NCBI GenBank assembly: GCA_964606505.1
Contig: CAZSGM010000005.1
Span: 1 to 64,000 of the forward strand
Source of the DNA: CAKVOD01 sp964606505
GTDB taxonomy: Bacteria > Bacillota > Clostridia > Christensenellales > UBA1242
DNA: 64,000 nucleotides
Direction: 5' to 3'
A program made the position numbers and the translations under genes. The notes under the pieces are model-generated. The model was not told where the DNA came from and ran no database searches. It worked only from the letters and a program-made list of their open reading frames with translations. This document shows, piece by piece, positions 46,001 to 52,640 of the stretch (within the stretch, counting starts at the first letter, position 1; every line of letters starts with the position of its first letter).

Positions 46001-48231
46001 AAGAGGGTTACACGCAAAGTATGCATGACTATTCCGCAAACTTTGTTTCGTACAGCGCAATGCTGCACGCGTTGACGTTCAAAAACTTCAGCATTTCGAC
46101 AGATATTGCCGACACGTCAAAAACTTTCGTTATGACCGAGGGCAACACCTTGCCGATGCTAACTAAGTTTGTTGAAACAACCTCAAGCGCAGCAGGTTCT
46201 GTTTACCAGCCTCGCCAAATCGCGTCAGCGGACGACCTAAGAGCGTTTACAACAAACACTCAAACGGGCGCAGACGAATACTACGTGCAAACGAAAAATA
46301 TAACAGCCCCTCAAGCGGAAACACGCGCAAACTTTAGCGGCGTCTTTGACGGCGGAAGTTATACGATTGATGGACTCACAAAACCACTGTTCGGGAAACT
46401 CGGCACTGACGCGGTTGTCGCAGCTGTCAATATCCAAGGCTTTAGTTTGAGCGCAACTTCAAGCGGCGACTACGGCACACTCGCAAGAGTTAACCACGGT
46501 TCAATCTTGTTTGTTTCAGCGGACGGAACAATTTCGTTCACGTCATCCTGCACAGACTCGACATTCGGAGGACTCGTCGGCACAAACTACGGCTATATCG
46601 GCTTCTCGTCAAGCGACGTCGATGTATCGCAGACCGACCGCAACAGTTGCCAAAAAATTGCAGTCGGCGGCATTGTCGGGCGTATGCTCAAAGAGACGCA
46701 AGACAAACGCGAATACAGCCAAATTTCTAACAGTTTCGCGAGCGGAACTCTCACTTTGTGGCAAATCACGGGCGAAAACCTTAGCACAGTCGGCGGGCTA
46801 GTCGGCAACCTCGAGGGCGGCAACCTCCAACTTTGCTACAGTGCAGCGCGCGTAAACTACCTCAACAGCTCCTCGGTTAAAGCGTACGGGGCAGTGTTCT
46901 CGAACGATAGCCAAGGCGACCAAGTGAACAACATCTACGACGAAATCGGAATTTCGCTCGTCTACAACGATAAGCTTGCAACGCTCCTAGATACGCTAGA
47001 TACAAAGGTTATTGACGTAACAATGGAAAATGTTATGACAAGCGGCTTGTTTGGCGGGTTTGACCCTTACGTGTGGTCAAGTTTCAAAATTGACTACGAC
47101 AAAAACTCCAAGTCGACGCTGCTCAACTACGGTTATCCTTATTTAAGGTTCGCGAACAATACAGTTGCGCAAATCGCAAACAAAGGGACAGGCGCAACTA
47201 AAACTCCGTACCTAATTAAGAACCAGAGTGCGTTTGAACTCATCAACGCGCTTGAGAGTAAAAACTTGAAGTACACCTACAAACTCGACCGCGACATCTA
47301 TTGTACAAACGGCGACTTTATCGACAAACTCCAAGGGACGCTCGACGGCGGAAATTACTTTATCTATAACCTCAATATGACCATTTCAAGCGGCAGCCAA
47401 AACGGGTTTATCAACAACAACAGCGGTACTGTTTCAAACATCAACTTTGTTGACTCAACAATCACAATCAGCAAAGACTTTGTCGGAACAGCAGTCGGGC
47501 TCGTTATCGGCTACAACAGCGGTAAGGTAAACAGCGTGAATGTCCAAAACGCGCAAATTATCTTTGAAACCACAACTTCCAGCGCAAGTACTTCTGTTGA
47601 AATGTCAATCGGTGGCTTCGTCGGTGAAAACGCGGGTAAAATCACAACCTCTAGCGTCAAAACTATGAGTATGCGACTCCGCAACACCCATCTCAACGGG
47701 CTTGCTAACCTCGGCGGATTTGTCGGTAAAAACTCCGGCACAATCGGGGAATCGGGCAAAACCATTAACACAACAGTTGACGGCATTGTCATCAACGCAG
47801 GCGGCAGTACAAAGATTGACTCCAAAGTCTACAAACGTGTCGGCGGGTTCGTCGGTTACGTCAGCGGCGGGGCAATCACGAACTGTCAAGCAATCGGGGG
47901 CAGCGCAAGCAGAATTGCAGTCGAAGTTTCGGGCGACGACAACAAAATCGGCGGTTTTGCTGGGCAAAACGGTAGCGCAAGCGTTCAAAATACCATCCCT
48001 AGTATTGTTTCCTGCCTTGTTAATGTGCCAGTCGTTGTGGACGTAAACTCAGGCGCAAAACTTGACATCGGTAACATTTGTGGTTACACTCAATGGATTA
48101 TCAGAAGTCCAGTTGTTTACAAAAACATTTCAATCAGCGGCAGCACAACTTACGTCAATACTCTCGACGACTACGTAGGTAGTATGGGCGGTAAAACAGG
48201 TCTCGTTGTCAGCGGAACAGTTCGAGGTTAA
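34003..48231 (+). CDS. Giant lipoprotein, 4,742 residues, Ig-like and GLUG-type beta-helix repeats
   Basis: Start at 34003: AGTGGAG lies 5 bases before the ATG, while the in-frame ATG at 33964 has no SD. The signal peptide MNNKFVWLCIMLITATGLFF is followed by a lipobox-like FFAAC (C23), so it should be lipid-anchored outside. Residues 24-80 are acidic Gly/Glu/Thr-rich linker. Residues about 80-1000 contain BIG2-like Ig modules (RALKAGSTYVTVMS, SVSNNGVVRVLYAGTTTIRV). Four stretches of beta-helix with GLUG turns (VGGLVG, AGGFVG, VGGFIG) lie at about 1000-1520, 2380-2720, 2830-3290 and 3400-4742, separated by further Ig-like parts. It ends without a sorting signal or membrane helix. Probably a very long surface fibre or adhesin. 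Very large for a lipoprotein; no frameshift is seen over 14.2 kb. Confidence 0.88.
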   Translation: MNNKFVWLCIMLITATGLFFAACGGDPYKDMKLIVEQTSIEITLQDETLDSTTPEGGETTGGGEEAEGGETAQDPAEGTEEDNAETAIPNIGYITAYIENKNDKQSKRILFDVVDKSVARVDNTLSSVEDGKYTVAIRALKAGSTYVTVMSLEGNRVERVKLTVIEPVTGMAFDPNLFVAVAVGESYKFDTSALNYEPITTNQKDVTFTLETPQEGVTITPEGLLEVSSQPVANRVVVVAQSTANAELTSTIEVYIYTKISAEAIHIKSVVDDSEVIDKITIGKNSNFNNINLRIDIDGGSEEYIAYPKVSDVSAIKVDRAQGVENSNLEFKVTGIEQSTVTLTFDVGIVGFNIQSYISKTITVEILDLIDTIYVNGSSRNATVTVFDKYTAGSEVELGTKILIEIAPKNASVKSLTFSATEEDTEKLAKFDFSTSTGQAIPNILEYEMVHSGAIYAKLKPAEAANFGEFECSLVVEANKHFSEEAVVTNKVKISVKKGISTLAFEREGDDVYIDLANDDYQEFNYYVNGSLVNESSIAGALSGFDLSANKVMVQKANILAAKIVGGRLFIKPLAVGETSISLRTPNGVSATTQIKVVVPTQDVTIDVDKIANKDVIASIERDDDNVLTKINANANSMFDLNVVKTNTNGTIWDLQFTSTSPNVASVSNNGVVRVLYAGTTTIRVSYSYTRYDEISGAIVKADGQQEIELFAFRPITMFDIGKQGSSAYDVNSVGYFEVKEYSTVSFEVAMNDCYIKKSSIRMYIRGETFDLENSANSYTIVGRNGTLVYEGNGVATFYAKLSSDSYSSAEAQIVAVVSEFDRTYTSVCTVKILKASQTVEDILLYNVDSYLNPQDNQNYYAINFKKGLGVGANTDNNMQIVASALPKNALNSKLYYFAFDDPNGNTRLTTSTHESSVIKVTQDGVVYPLKAGQAKIIIVPRDKLTRFDNNGDFLLSANEALENLVWLQTNGSSKWFKEITVKVADGTIDNPYVISNVQDFLSIKTGMSDHYVLAKSIDLSMVDLSSIALLETPFTGSINGRYYITKPNAEKPNGVYIDSKIFGIRLQLANAEITDETQRSFGLFRTVQSAVSADNSEVYPSFSNITIEFLNVNVTCRDVGNSSGNLNFGLLAGSFSGEMENVSVILRGSVNVGVTSAFGRLNFGVFAGQMSELVHSYLNQVGEGESKTFASTLSGCKLYGNGAITLNASCQNVNAGGYVGLAKNNTHIVGKYAFTNDASSAAQGFIYSFNEQENDCQVNLTVNIENATETAVGGVVGYNLGSIEKMAVSGRVLAENANNVGGIAGESYATISDVYSAIVVVGADNVGGLVGHLNGTNAKLILAINESYEDGNSYVKGNSAVGGAVGKMSSATMSYVSSSSFVTTINQYSVIANVSGGGLVGVISGGSIEKSFANTKVAVNQASYIQGAKYAGGFVGQFLGGQVTNSYSITDLYAINSGVTATLGGFVGYASTSSSRLTFCYSVSNQKMFAGLSAGGLIGQASYYASTSPDGNGGNVGAILAKSVADLKNESTYSGWNFISIFNMKADGTVNQGFPYLMYSNSEFITIAPTQMVATVKNTRTNEFVKAGDKRAVLLIQKEVSSAANDYYEYAIADLVELQVSPLTNRIVRVKADVVEGGNILRIEGGTIVVMGEGYAKIRITSQLNENVFDEIEVYTTYGLNSFAGADLENGLRLLLDTSKEINYTFENGNNIVGEKFGVAYKNMFTYTTFNYAEIEPIATVDHSFVDYNFSKIINATAVTDAENTIIQCAYINAKFGTDFVKVLLPWTETQFNVSVYNGATDLRLNQNQTTIYPNQSTQIVANVTTDLNTEIVSKVVVRDGDEIVDTFTLEIGEAQTPSVNSITITPESDAPRFDLDLITFEFTGVELSMTFEIQPTSELYALETSKTYQFSFEVLDKFAKQFNLILLPQNIERVTMLHFPDGNLREDEVAVDRISSGISGLMKINVYPSFSQVDYIELTSEKVMGENITFIQYYESGGDLVRLYPENMQIENGIRLKLITYRTIDGYAFDGNIYVSTLIKSDMPEDLPFNVQITAYKDNEPVYTYEKALYTQFSPSVTIDYSSMYADQIARGVTLDIPLKLNTMQGTVTLSVEDYEGDSTFISFTLNNSTFNSKFVGEVTAQLFASVNLDAGTRFKIKAQLDTIVENVRVTVTDERVITVVDYIITGVSIEDATVDTSGNNKLTIYLSRATNLKAKVKSIYAPLPDGVDANSIEGRKYTEIAKKISNFEAEITKQNGRTDASVWFTGKTSGGIENVGSFDSDSGENDYYSYYYSNTDTDKCYKIYGKKIGSVAIVSLYVAYYFDGTASDFKPHIVDLTKTLPEGKTIYYKQFDCVISVENESTEEIPLPVYTAEEFIGMQTGVHYILMRDIELNAYTPINADFASLDGNGYIVKVKSFSVSSDETTANIGLFGTVSANTVIKNVVLDVNYLLNGGDSTNTFDLTSKGQVNFGLFVGQNAGIITNCDVINVTELISDSGQIADGGRNKTLTVKTSLISGSSYTTNYIGLFAGQNSGNITNSRVGRVDANIGVRENVNDKTPKNNSWTGAGIDLVANGVVAGFAAYNANAISACYVKGIAINNNSVIANVSYTAGFVAVNDGGYISGSYGEGAQIETSDKANLKSQGSVAGFVLTNAGTVSNCYADFVIRSPSNSAGFVNTNSKKAVVEYCYTTSKVYLAGGLIGDNASFRPFTGVNDFNEIQNEGSVVYSYYTKATDATVFADEPALAINEEDAAKQSEYVGFAFVENEKLRSYGIWQFDTAQSRPVLTAANQVAVSMRQLKFDADSQQDAIDKSQDDNGILIYSYQNGYELGSEINPYLINTAEKFNNLFKGVETFGSNIVSATNATAGAPEAGAELPETKFIRIISTLNFAATSETVDGLNSSKVVFSAVLDGNNMLLSGISLSGEKTTGQNEFGLFKQLDGALVKNLRLQFSEVTATEIPVVGGLAGFAKDSIILGVKVTGEGSFVQGKNVVGGLVGIANGSCEIQTIESNISTRATYRRGSGAVQFVDLTFETDENIVTIEYANTSYAGGIIGAVLAAENDAMVVRTLKVYGAVSIGAERTGGVVAANYGKLYDISFIVRISSDSKKQELSGDDSIGGLVGVNFGSLEKARLTYEGDDLEVVDKLDEGVIGGKTNLFIGASNYVGGLVGKNIGGKIIDSYNRVDVSNSNSEYAGGLAGYVKGGEFSSAYTTSNVYAKTAFGSAFGYLDKDVTIRTINNIKREVVSTISQFNNIVLLNNYSTSVAQSVKNGASAGVLAGYVNAEYITDVFSPITISSNYAVYNLPLNTSGTSYQKLNYFGSIKFDKMKIDQEEYNQLFSHFNAFTAVKDSGSTQFTWFNTAEVYTHATYRTLFKNRYDAFNTYDDDDWTKETSTFPLLKITTQASEIVITDDNKADLITLIDNNPNATFVIKCDIKMYTAANLGDLTGDWVSLGTKISPFSGKFLGQQIKALEGGKIVERLPIIELNRTLIDYCRSATVSNLTIRVNIPNQSDRYQNEIDNFYFGSIANYAENSSFSGLTIEGISPIAVSGNRTYNDSEEVPSNYVGGLIGYASGSVISDVSFASTVQVELQTATQTIIKSHVGGIVGYCDKTDILDVDYNVSYTQYTDKKVYKHFGVTSGNASVGTIAGSAKSSKLKSITLSETKVATLAAEAPLGSAFAPVSSAVNARNARTSLTFGGVVGYLNNTTLSGINNELSNLKLTSNVKELKTITAGAIVGETFSSTILIANNLSNIAFTNETPNDTYENEFVVGGFIGLNRGTTQIASAQNFGSVSVSGTTMTQSTAYVGGLIGEVSCGTTVSKLTTSRNVGSVTVLGVYNSNVGGLVGRVAAEASSADLNGNFIINECYSESSVTTKSNRAKEEVVGGLVGFANRISVENSYSVGRTTSQTTQVDAEGAITVGGFIGRLHQANVQPKLAYCYSANIVKVYADVLKTKVYSKEFVGYTSLTSQNIDKVVFASCYYVGEFAQANDVLKEGYTQSMHDYSANFVSYSAMLHALTFKNFSISTDIADTSKTFVMTEGNTLPMLTKFVETTSSAAGSVYQPRQIASADDLRAFTTNTQTGADEYYVQTKNITAPQAETRANFSGVFDGGSYTIDGLTKPLFGKLGTDAVVAAVNIQGFSLSATSSGDYGTLARVNHGSILFVSADGTISFTSSCTDSTFGGLVGTNYGYIGFSSSDVDVSQTDRNSCQKIAVGGIVGRMLKETQDKREYSQISNSFASGTLTLWQITGENLSTVGGLVGNLEGGNLQLCYSAARVNYLNSSSVKAYGAVFSNDSQGDQVNNIYDEIGISLVYNDKLATLLDTLDTKVIDVTMENVMTSGLFGGFDPYVWSSFKIDYDKNSKSTLLNYGYPYLRFANNTVAQIANKGTGATKTPYLIKNQSAFELINALESKNLKYTYKLDRDIYCTNGDFIDKLQGTLDGGNYFIYNLNMTISSGSQNGFINNNSGTVSNINFVDSTITISKDFVGTAVGLVIGYNSGKVNSVNVQNAQIIFETTTSSASTSVEMSIGGFVGENAGKITTSSVKTMSMRLRNTHLNGLANLGGFVGKNSGTIGESGKTINTTVDGIVINAGGSTKIDSKVYKRVGGFVGYVSGGAITNCQAIGGSASRIAVEVSGDDNKIGGFAGQNGSASVQNTIPSIVSCLVNVPVVVDVNSGAKLDIGNICGYTQWIIRSPVVYKNISISGSTTYVNTLDDYVGSMGGKTGLVVSGTVRG

Positions 48232-48286
48232 TTTCTCCTTTGTCTCCCGCGGCAAAACCTAAGTTGCCTTTGGTTAAACTATTAAA

Positions 48287-48331
48287 AACACGCCGAATTG
48301 GGCTTTATTGCTCAATTTGGTGTTTTTTTTG
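48287..48331 (+). terminator. Terminator of the giant lipoprotein gene
   Basis: Stem with AACAC...GAATTGGGC and GCTCAATTTGGTGTT (one bulged base, G-U pairs), loop TTTATT, T8. Confidence 0.85.
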
Positions 48332-48737
48332 TTGCCGTTTTGAGGGGTTTCAGCGCGATTTGAGAGGCGGGCGTTTTGAGATAAAAAAATATGACAAAAA
48401 TTTTAAAAATGCTTGACAATGGCGGTTGCATTATGCTATAATTTTGGCAGTCTATGACATCAGGAGTGGTGTCGCATTATGACGCCTCGCGCGTCCGCTG
48501 GCTGCCGCCAGTTTGTTGCCACACTCCGCACTCGATTGAGATAAGGGGCTTGCAAGAGTCGAATTGCGCGCTTTTTTGTTTCATTCATTTGTATGGGGAT
48601 GTCGAACAGAGCAAGATACGAAACAGTCGTTTTGCGAGTTTGCAAAACGGTTTGTCTATTAGTTTTGTTAGGGCTGTCGTTGAGCGGCGTATGCGCGCTT
48701 GACTAAATTTGAAATAGGAAACAGGAGGTCGTAGAAA
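48332..48737. promoter_or_regulatory. rpsL promoter and long 5' leader
   Basis: Promoter TTGACA-N18-TATAAT at 48413-48442 with TGC before the -10 box. The transcript would have a leader of nearly 290 bases. It starts with a hairpin GACATCA-GGAG-TGGTGTC (48456-48473). No convincing leader gene. Confidence 0.75.
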
Positions 48738-49112
48738 ATGCCTACCATTAACCAATTGGTAAGAAAGGGTCGCAAGAAAATTGTTGAAAAATCAAAATCA
48801 CCTTTGCTTGATAGCTGTCCACAAAAACGTGGTATCTGTCTTGAAGTAAAGACGATTACGCCTAAGAAACCAAACTCTGCTATGCGTAAGGTTGCTAAAG
48901 TTAGATTGAGTAACAAATCTGAAGCAACAGTTTACATTCCAGGCATTGGTCATAATTTGCAAGAGCACAGTGTTGTACTTGTTCGTGGCGGAAGAGTTAA
49001 AGACTTGATTGGTGTACGTTATCACATCATACGTGGCACACTAGATACCGCTGGTGTTGCTAAACGCAGCCAGTCCCGTTCAAAGTATGGCTCTAAGAAA
49101 GATAAGAAATAA
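48738..49112 (+). CDS. rpsL: 30S ribosomal protein S12
   Basis: 124 residues, normal for the short form. Motifs TPKKPNSA (the streptomycin-site lysine is present) and VLVRGGRVKDL...GVRYHIIRG are clear. The loop normally read as KDLPGVRYH is KDLIGVRYH here: codon ATT at 49008, residue 91. The equivalent E. coli proline (P90 of the mature protein) is a known site of streptomycin-related mutations. S12 shapes the decoding centre. SD AGGAGG. Followed by rpsG after a 216-base gap, unusually long. Confidence 0.97.
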   Translation: MPTINQLVRKGRKKIVEKSKSPLLDSCPQKRGICLEVKTITPKKPNSAMRKVAKVRLSNKSEATVYIPGIGHNLQEHSVVLVRGGRVKDLIGVRYHIIRGTLDTAGVAKRSQSRSKYGSKKDKK

Positions 49113-49328
49113 TTTTAACCGCTTTTCCTTATATATAATAGGCAGAGTTGCGTAATTTGTTGCGTTTTCCTAAGTTTTTGGGCGAAATTGCAGGTTTTGC
49201 GCGCGTTTTTGCTTGCATTGTACTGCCTAACAAGTGGGAAGTTAAAAGGTTAGAAAACAATTGCAAATACAGTTTTTTGCAAATTTATGGGAGTATTCCC
49301 GAAAAAATTTATAAAGGAGAGTACGAAA

Positions 49329-49799
49329 ATGTCTAGAAGAAATAGTGCAATTAAAAGAGACGTGTTGCCTGATCCAAAGTATAACTCACAAGCAGTTGCA
49401 AAATTGATTAACCAAGTTATGCTTGATGGTAAAAAAGGTATCGCACAAGAAATCGTTTACGGCGCATTTGACGCAGCTAGCCAAAAACTTGGCGTTCCAC
49501 AAATGGACGTATTTAACCAAGTACTTGCTAATGTTTCTCCAGTTGTTGAAACAAAAGCTAGACGTAGCGGCGGCGCAAACTATCAAGTTCCTGTTGAAGT
49601 TACTAAAGATAGACGCCAAACACTCGCTATCCGTTGGCTTGTAAACTACTCAAGACGTCGCAGCGAGAGAACTATGATTGAGAGACTTGGCGCTGAACTT
49701 GTTGACGCTTACAACAACACTGGTGCAAGTATCAAGAGAAAAGAAGAAATGCACAAAATGGCTGAAGCTAACAAGGCTTTTGCACATATGCGTTGGTAG
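49329..49799 (+). CDS. rpsG: 30S ribosomal protein S7
   Basis: 156 residues from the ATG at 49329, which has AAAGGAGAG upstream; an in-frame ATG at 49287 would add 14 unrelated residues. Motifs: SRRNSAIKRDVLPDPKYNS, then the RNA-binding part PLVETKARRSGGANYQVP-like and RWLVNYSRRRSERTM, with the usual end MAEANKAFAHMRW. S7 starts 30S head assembly. Confidence 0.97.
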   Translation: MSRRNSAIKRDVLPDPKYNSQAVAKLINQVMLDGKKGIAQEIVYGAFDAASQKLGVPQMDVFNQVLANVSPVVETKARRSGGANYQVPVEVTKDRRQTLAIRWLVNYSRRRSERTMIERLGAELVDAYNNTGASIKRKEEMHKMAEANKAFAHMRW

Positions 49800-50142
49800 T
49801 TTTTTGCCTAAAACCGCAAATTTTGCTAGTTTCGCGTCTTTTGCAACTTGCGAAAGCGTAAAATCGGCGTTCTTTGCGTGTTTTTGCAGTCAAAAACTAA
49901 TTTATACTAAATAATGAACCGTCGAAAAGTTTAGAATGTAGGGCTAAACTGCAGGGATGACGGTCAAAAATGTAGACAAAGTAACTTTATTTTGTCTATA
50001 GTTTATTTATTACCAATTTTTTTGCGTTAAATGAGCGGTTTTTACGCCTATTTTTAGGCGTAAAACGGCTTATCTAACATAATTCGGCTGCCGATTTTGG
50101 CAGTTAGAGAAAAATAAAAAAGTAAAAACAAGGAGAAAAATT
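49800..50142. promoter_or_regulatory. fusA leader with hairpin
   Basis: 343 bases without a gene. Contains a perfect hairpin TTTTACGCCTA-TTTT-TAGGCGTAAAA (50040-50065), extendable by GC pairs, and not followed by a T run, so it is more likely a leader structure than a terminator. No consensus promoter was found with confidence. Confidence 0.55.
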
Positions 50143-52218
50143 ATGCCTAGAGAATATGCTCTTGCGGACATTCGCAATATTGGTATTATGGCGCACATCG
50201 ACGCTGGTAAAACAACAACTACTGAACGTATTTTGTACTTTACTGGTAAGACCCACAAAATCGGGGAAGTTCACGAAGGCGCAGCAACAATGGACTGGAT
50301 GGTGCAAGAACAAGAGCGTGGTATCACTATCACAAGTGCTGCTACCACCACACAATGGAATGGTAAACGTATCAACATCATCGACACACCAGGGCACGTT
50401 GACTTCACAATTGAAGTTTCACGTTCATTGAAAGTGCTTGATGGTGCTGTTGCAGTATTTTGCGCTCGTGGTGGCGTTCAACCACAATCAGAAAACGTTT
50501 GGAAACAAGCAAACGATTGTAATGTCCCAAGAATGGCTTACGTCAACAAAATGGACATTAACGACGCAAACTTTTTCAGAGTTATCGAAATGATGAAAAA
50601 GAGATTGCCAAAATCTAATCCAGTTGCAATTCAACTACCAATAGGGGCAAGTGAAACCTTTAAAGGTATCATCGACCTTGTAAAAATGGATGCAACTTAC
50701 TACGACGAGGCTGACCCAACAAGTGAGCCAACCGTTAAGGAAATCCCTGAGGATATGCGCGACCTTGCAGAAGAGTATCGTGCAAAACTTATCGAGGCTG
50801 CAGCTGAATGCGACGACGATTTGCTTGAAAAATACCTCAGCGGCGACGAGATTACCGAAGCTGACCTTAAAAAGGCTATCAGAAAGGGCGTCATCGACTT
50901 GAAGATGAACCCTGTTGCTTGCGGTACATCTTACAAAAACAAGGGTGTTAGAAAACTTTTGGATGCAATTGTTGACTATATGCCATCGCCACTCGATATT
51001 CCGCCTGTAACTAGTGCGGACGGCGAGGAAGTTCGCCACACAAGCGACGAAGAGCCATTTAGTGCACTCGCGTTTAAGATTGCGGACGACCCATACGGCA
51101 CAGTTACTTACATTCGCGTGTACAGTGGTGTGCTCGAGAGCGGTAGTTATGTTTACAACTCATCAAAAGATAAGAAAGAAAGAATTGGGCGTCTTGTGCA
51201 AATGCACGCTAACGAACGTAAGGAAATTAGTGAAGTTAGAGCAGGGGACATCGCCGCTGTCGTTGGTCTTAAAGACACAACAACTGGAGACACACTTTGC
51301 GACCAAGCGCACCCAATCGTTCTTGAACCTATGCAATTTGTTGAGCCAGTTATCCAAATAGCAATTGAGCCTAAGACAAAGCAAGGTCAAGAAAAAATGG
51401 TTGCCGCACTTTTGAGATTTGCAAAAGAGGACCCTACATTTAAGACATACACTGACCAAGAAAGTGGGCAAACAATTATGGCAGGTATCGGGGAGCTCCA
51501 ACTTGACATCTACAGGGATAGACTTCTCCGCGAGTTTAAAGTTGAAGCAAACATCGGTAAGCCACAAGTTGCATACCGCGAAACAATCAAAAAGACAGTT
51601 GAAGTCGAAGGTAAATACATCCGCCAAAGCGGTGGTAAAGGTCAGTACGGGCACTGTATCGTTACGATGGAACCACTTGAAGCAGGCTCGGGATTTGTCT
51701 TTGAAGATAAGACTGTCGGCGGTTCAATTCCTAAAGAATATATCCCTGCAATTCAAGCAGGTATCGACGAAGCAAGAATGAACGGAGTTTTGTCGGGCTT
51801 TGAAACTGTTGACTTTAAAGTTACAGTAATCGACGGTTCATACCACGATGTCGACTCATCAGAAATGGCGTTTAAAATTGCTGGTTCTATGGCGTTCAAA
51901 GAGGGCGCTAAACAGGCAAACGCTGTTATCCTTGAACCTATTATGAAGTGCGACGTACAAGTTCCTGAAGAATATCTTGGCGACGTTATGGGTGACATTA
52001 ACCGTCGTCGCGGGAACTTGAAAGAAATGGAAGCAAGAGATGGACAACAAATCATTAACGCCGAAATTCCTTTGGCTGAAATGTTTGGTTACGCAACCGA
52101 CTTGCGTTCATTGACACAAGGACGCGGTACGTTCCAAATGTCCCTCGACCACTATGCAGAAGTACCTAAGTTTGTTGCTGAAAAAATTATCGGCGAACGC
52201 GCTAAGGCAAACAACTAA
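50143..52218 (+). CDS. fusA: Elongation factor G
   Basis: 691 residues, normal. G1 AHIDAGKTT, G2/G3 region RGITITSA and DTPGHVDF, G4 NKMD. Later domains show the usual RQSGGKGQYGH in domain IV and the end QMSLDHYAEVPKFVAEKII. Drives translocation on the ribosome. SD AAGGAG. Its own leader separates it from rpsG. Confidence 0.98.
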   Translation: MPREYALADIRNIGIMAHIDAGKTTTTERILYFTGKTHKIGEVHEGAATMDWMVQEQERGITITSAATTTQWNGKRINIIDTPGHVDFTIEVSRSLKVLDGAVAVFCARGGVQPQSENVWKQANDCNVPRMAYVNKMDINDANFFRVIEMMKKRLPKSNPVAIQLPIGASETFKGIIDLVKMDATYYDEADPTSEPTVKEIPEDMRDLAEEYRAKLIEAAAECDDDLLEKYLSGDEITEADLKKAIRKGVIDLKMNPVACGTSYKNKGVRKLLDAIVDYMPSPLDIPPVTSADGEEVRHTSDEEPFSALAFKIADDPYGTVTYIRVYSGVLESGSYVYNSSKDKKERIGRLVQMHANERKEISEVRAGDIAAVVGLKDTTTGDTLCDQAHPIVLEPMQFVEPVIQIAIEPKTKQGQEKMVAALLRFAKEDPTFKTYTDQESGQTIMAGIGELQLDIYRDRLLREFKVEANIGKPQVAYRETIKKTVEVEGKYIRQSGGKGQYGHCIVTMEPLEAGSGFVFEDKTVGGSIPKEYIPAIQAGIDEARMNGVLSGFETVDFKVTVIDGSYHDVDSSEMAFKIAGSMAFKEGAKQANAVILEPIMKCDVQVPEEYLGDVMGDINRRRGNLKEMEARDGQQIINAEIPLAEMFGYATDLRSLTQGRGTFQMSLDHYAEVPKFVAEKIIGERAKANN

Positions 52219-52640
52219 TTACAGTTGTTACCAAAACCCAAAGTAGGAAAGGGGTAGCGAACCCGTGCTTTGGTTGTGCTTGCTTTGGTGGCGTCAAATG
52301 CGCCAAAGCGGAGCAAAATATACGGCAAATTGCCCAATTTATTCAAAAAAATAGCAATATTGCCTAAAAGCACATTAAAAACATTTGACATTTTATTTTA
52401 AATTAAGTATACTTTTGGATAGGATAGCATCCGATTGTATATTTTTGCAGCAAAACCACATCGCGCGCCTAGCGTTTCTTGAATGTTTCAAGTCTCGCGA
52501 GTTTGACGCGTTTAGGGAATTAAAAGGCAGTTTTTGATGCCAACCCGTGATGTTCGCGACTTCGCGGGCGCTCAAAAATGTGGCGTGGTTGTAGCTAGCG
52601 AAAAGTAATAGCGCTATCAAAAAAAATTAAGGAGAATAAA
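52219..52640. promoter_or_regulatory. tuf promoter and leader
   Basis: A near-consensus promoter TTGACA-N17-TATACT lies at 52385-52413, giving a leader of about 220 bases before the ATG at 52641. No gene. No terminator-like hairpin after fusA was recognised. Confidence 0.8.

Noticed and set aside
48454..48702. Leader gene before rpsL
   Set aside because: The ATG overlaps the first leader hairpin, lacks an SD, and the product has no recognisable character.
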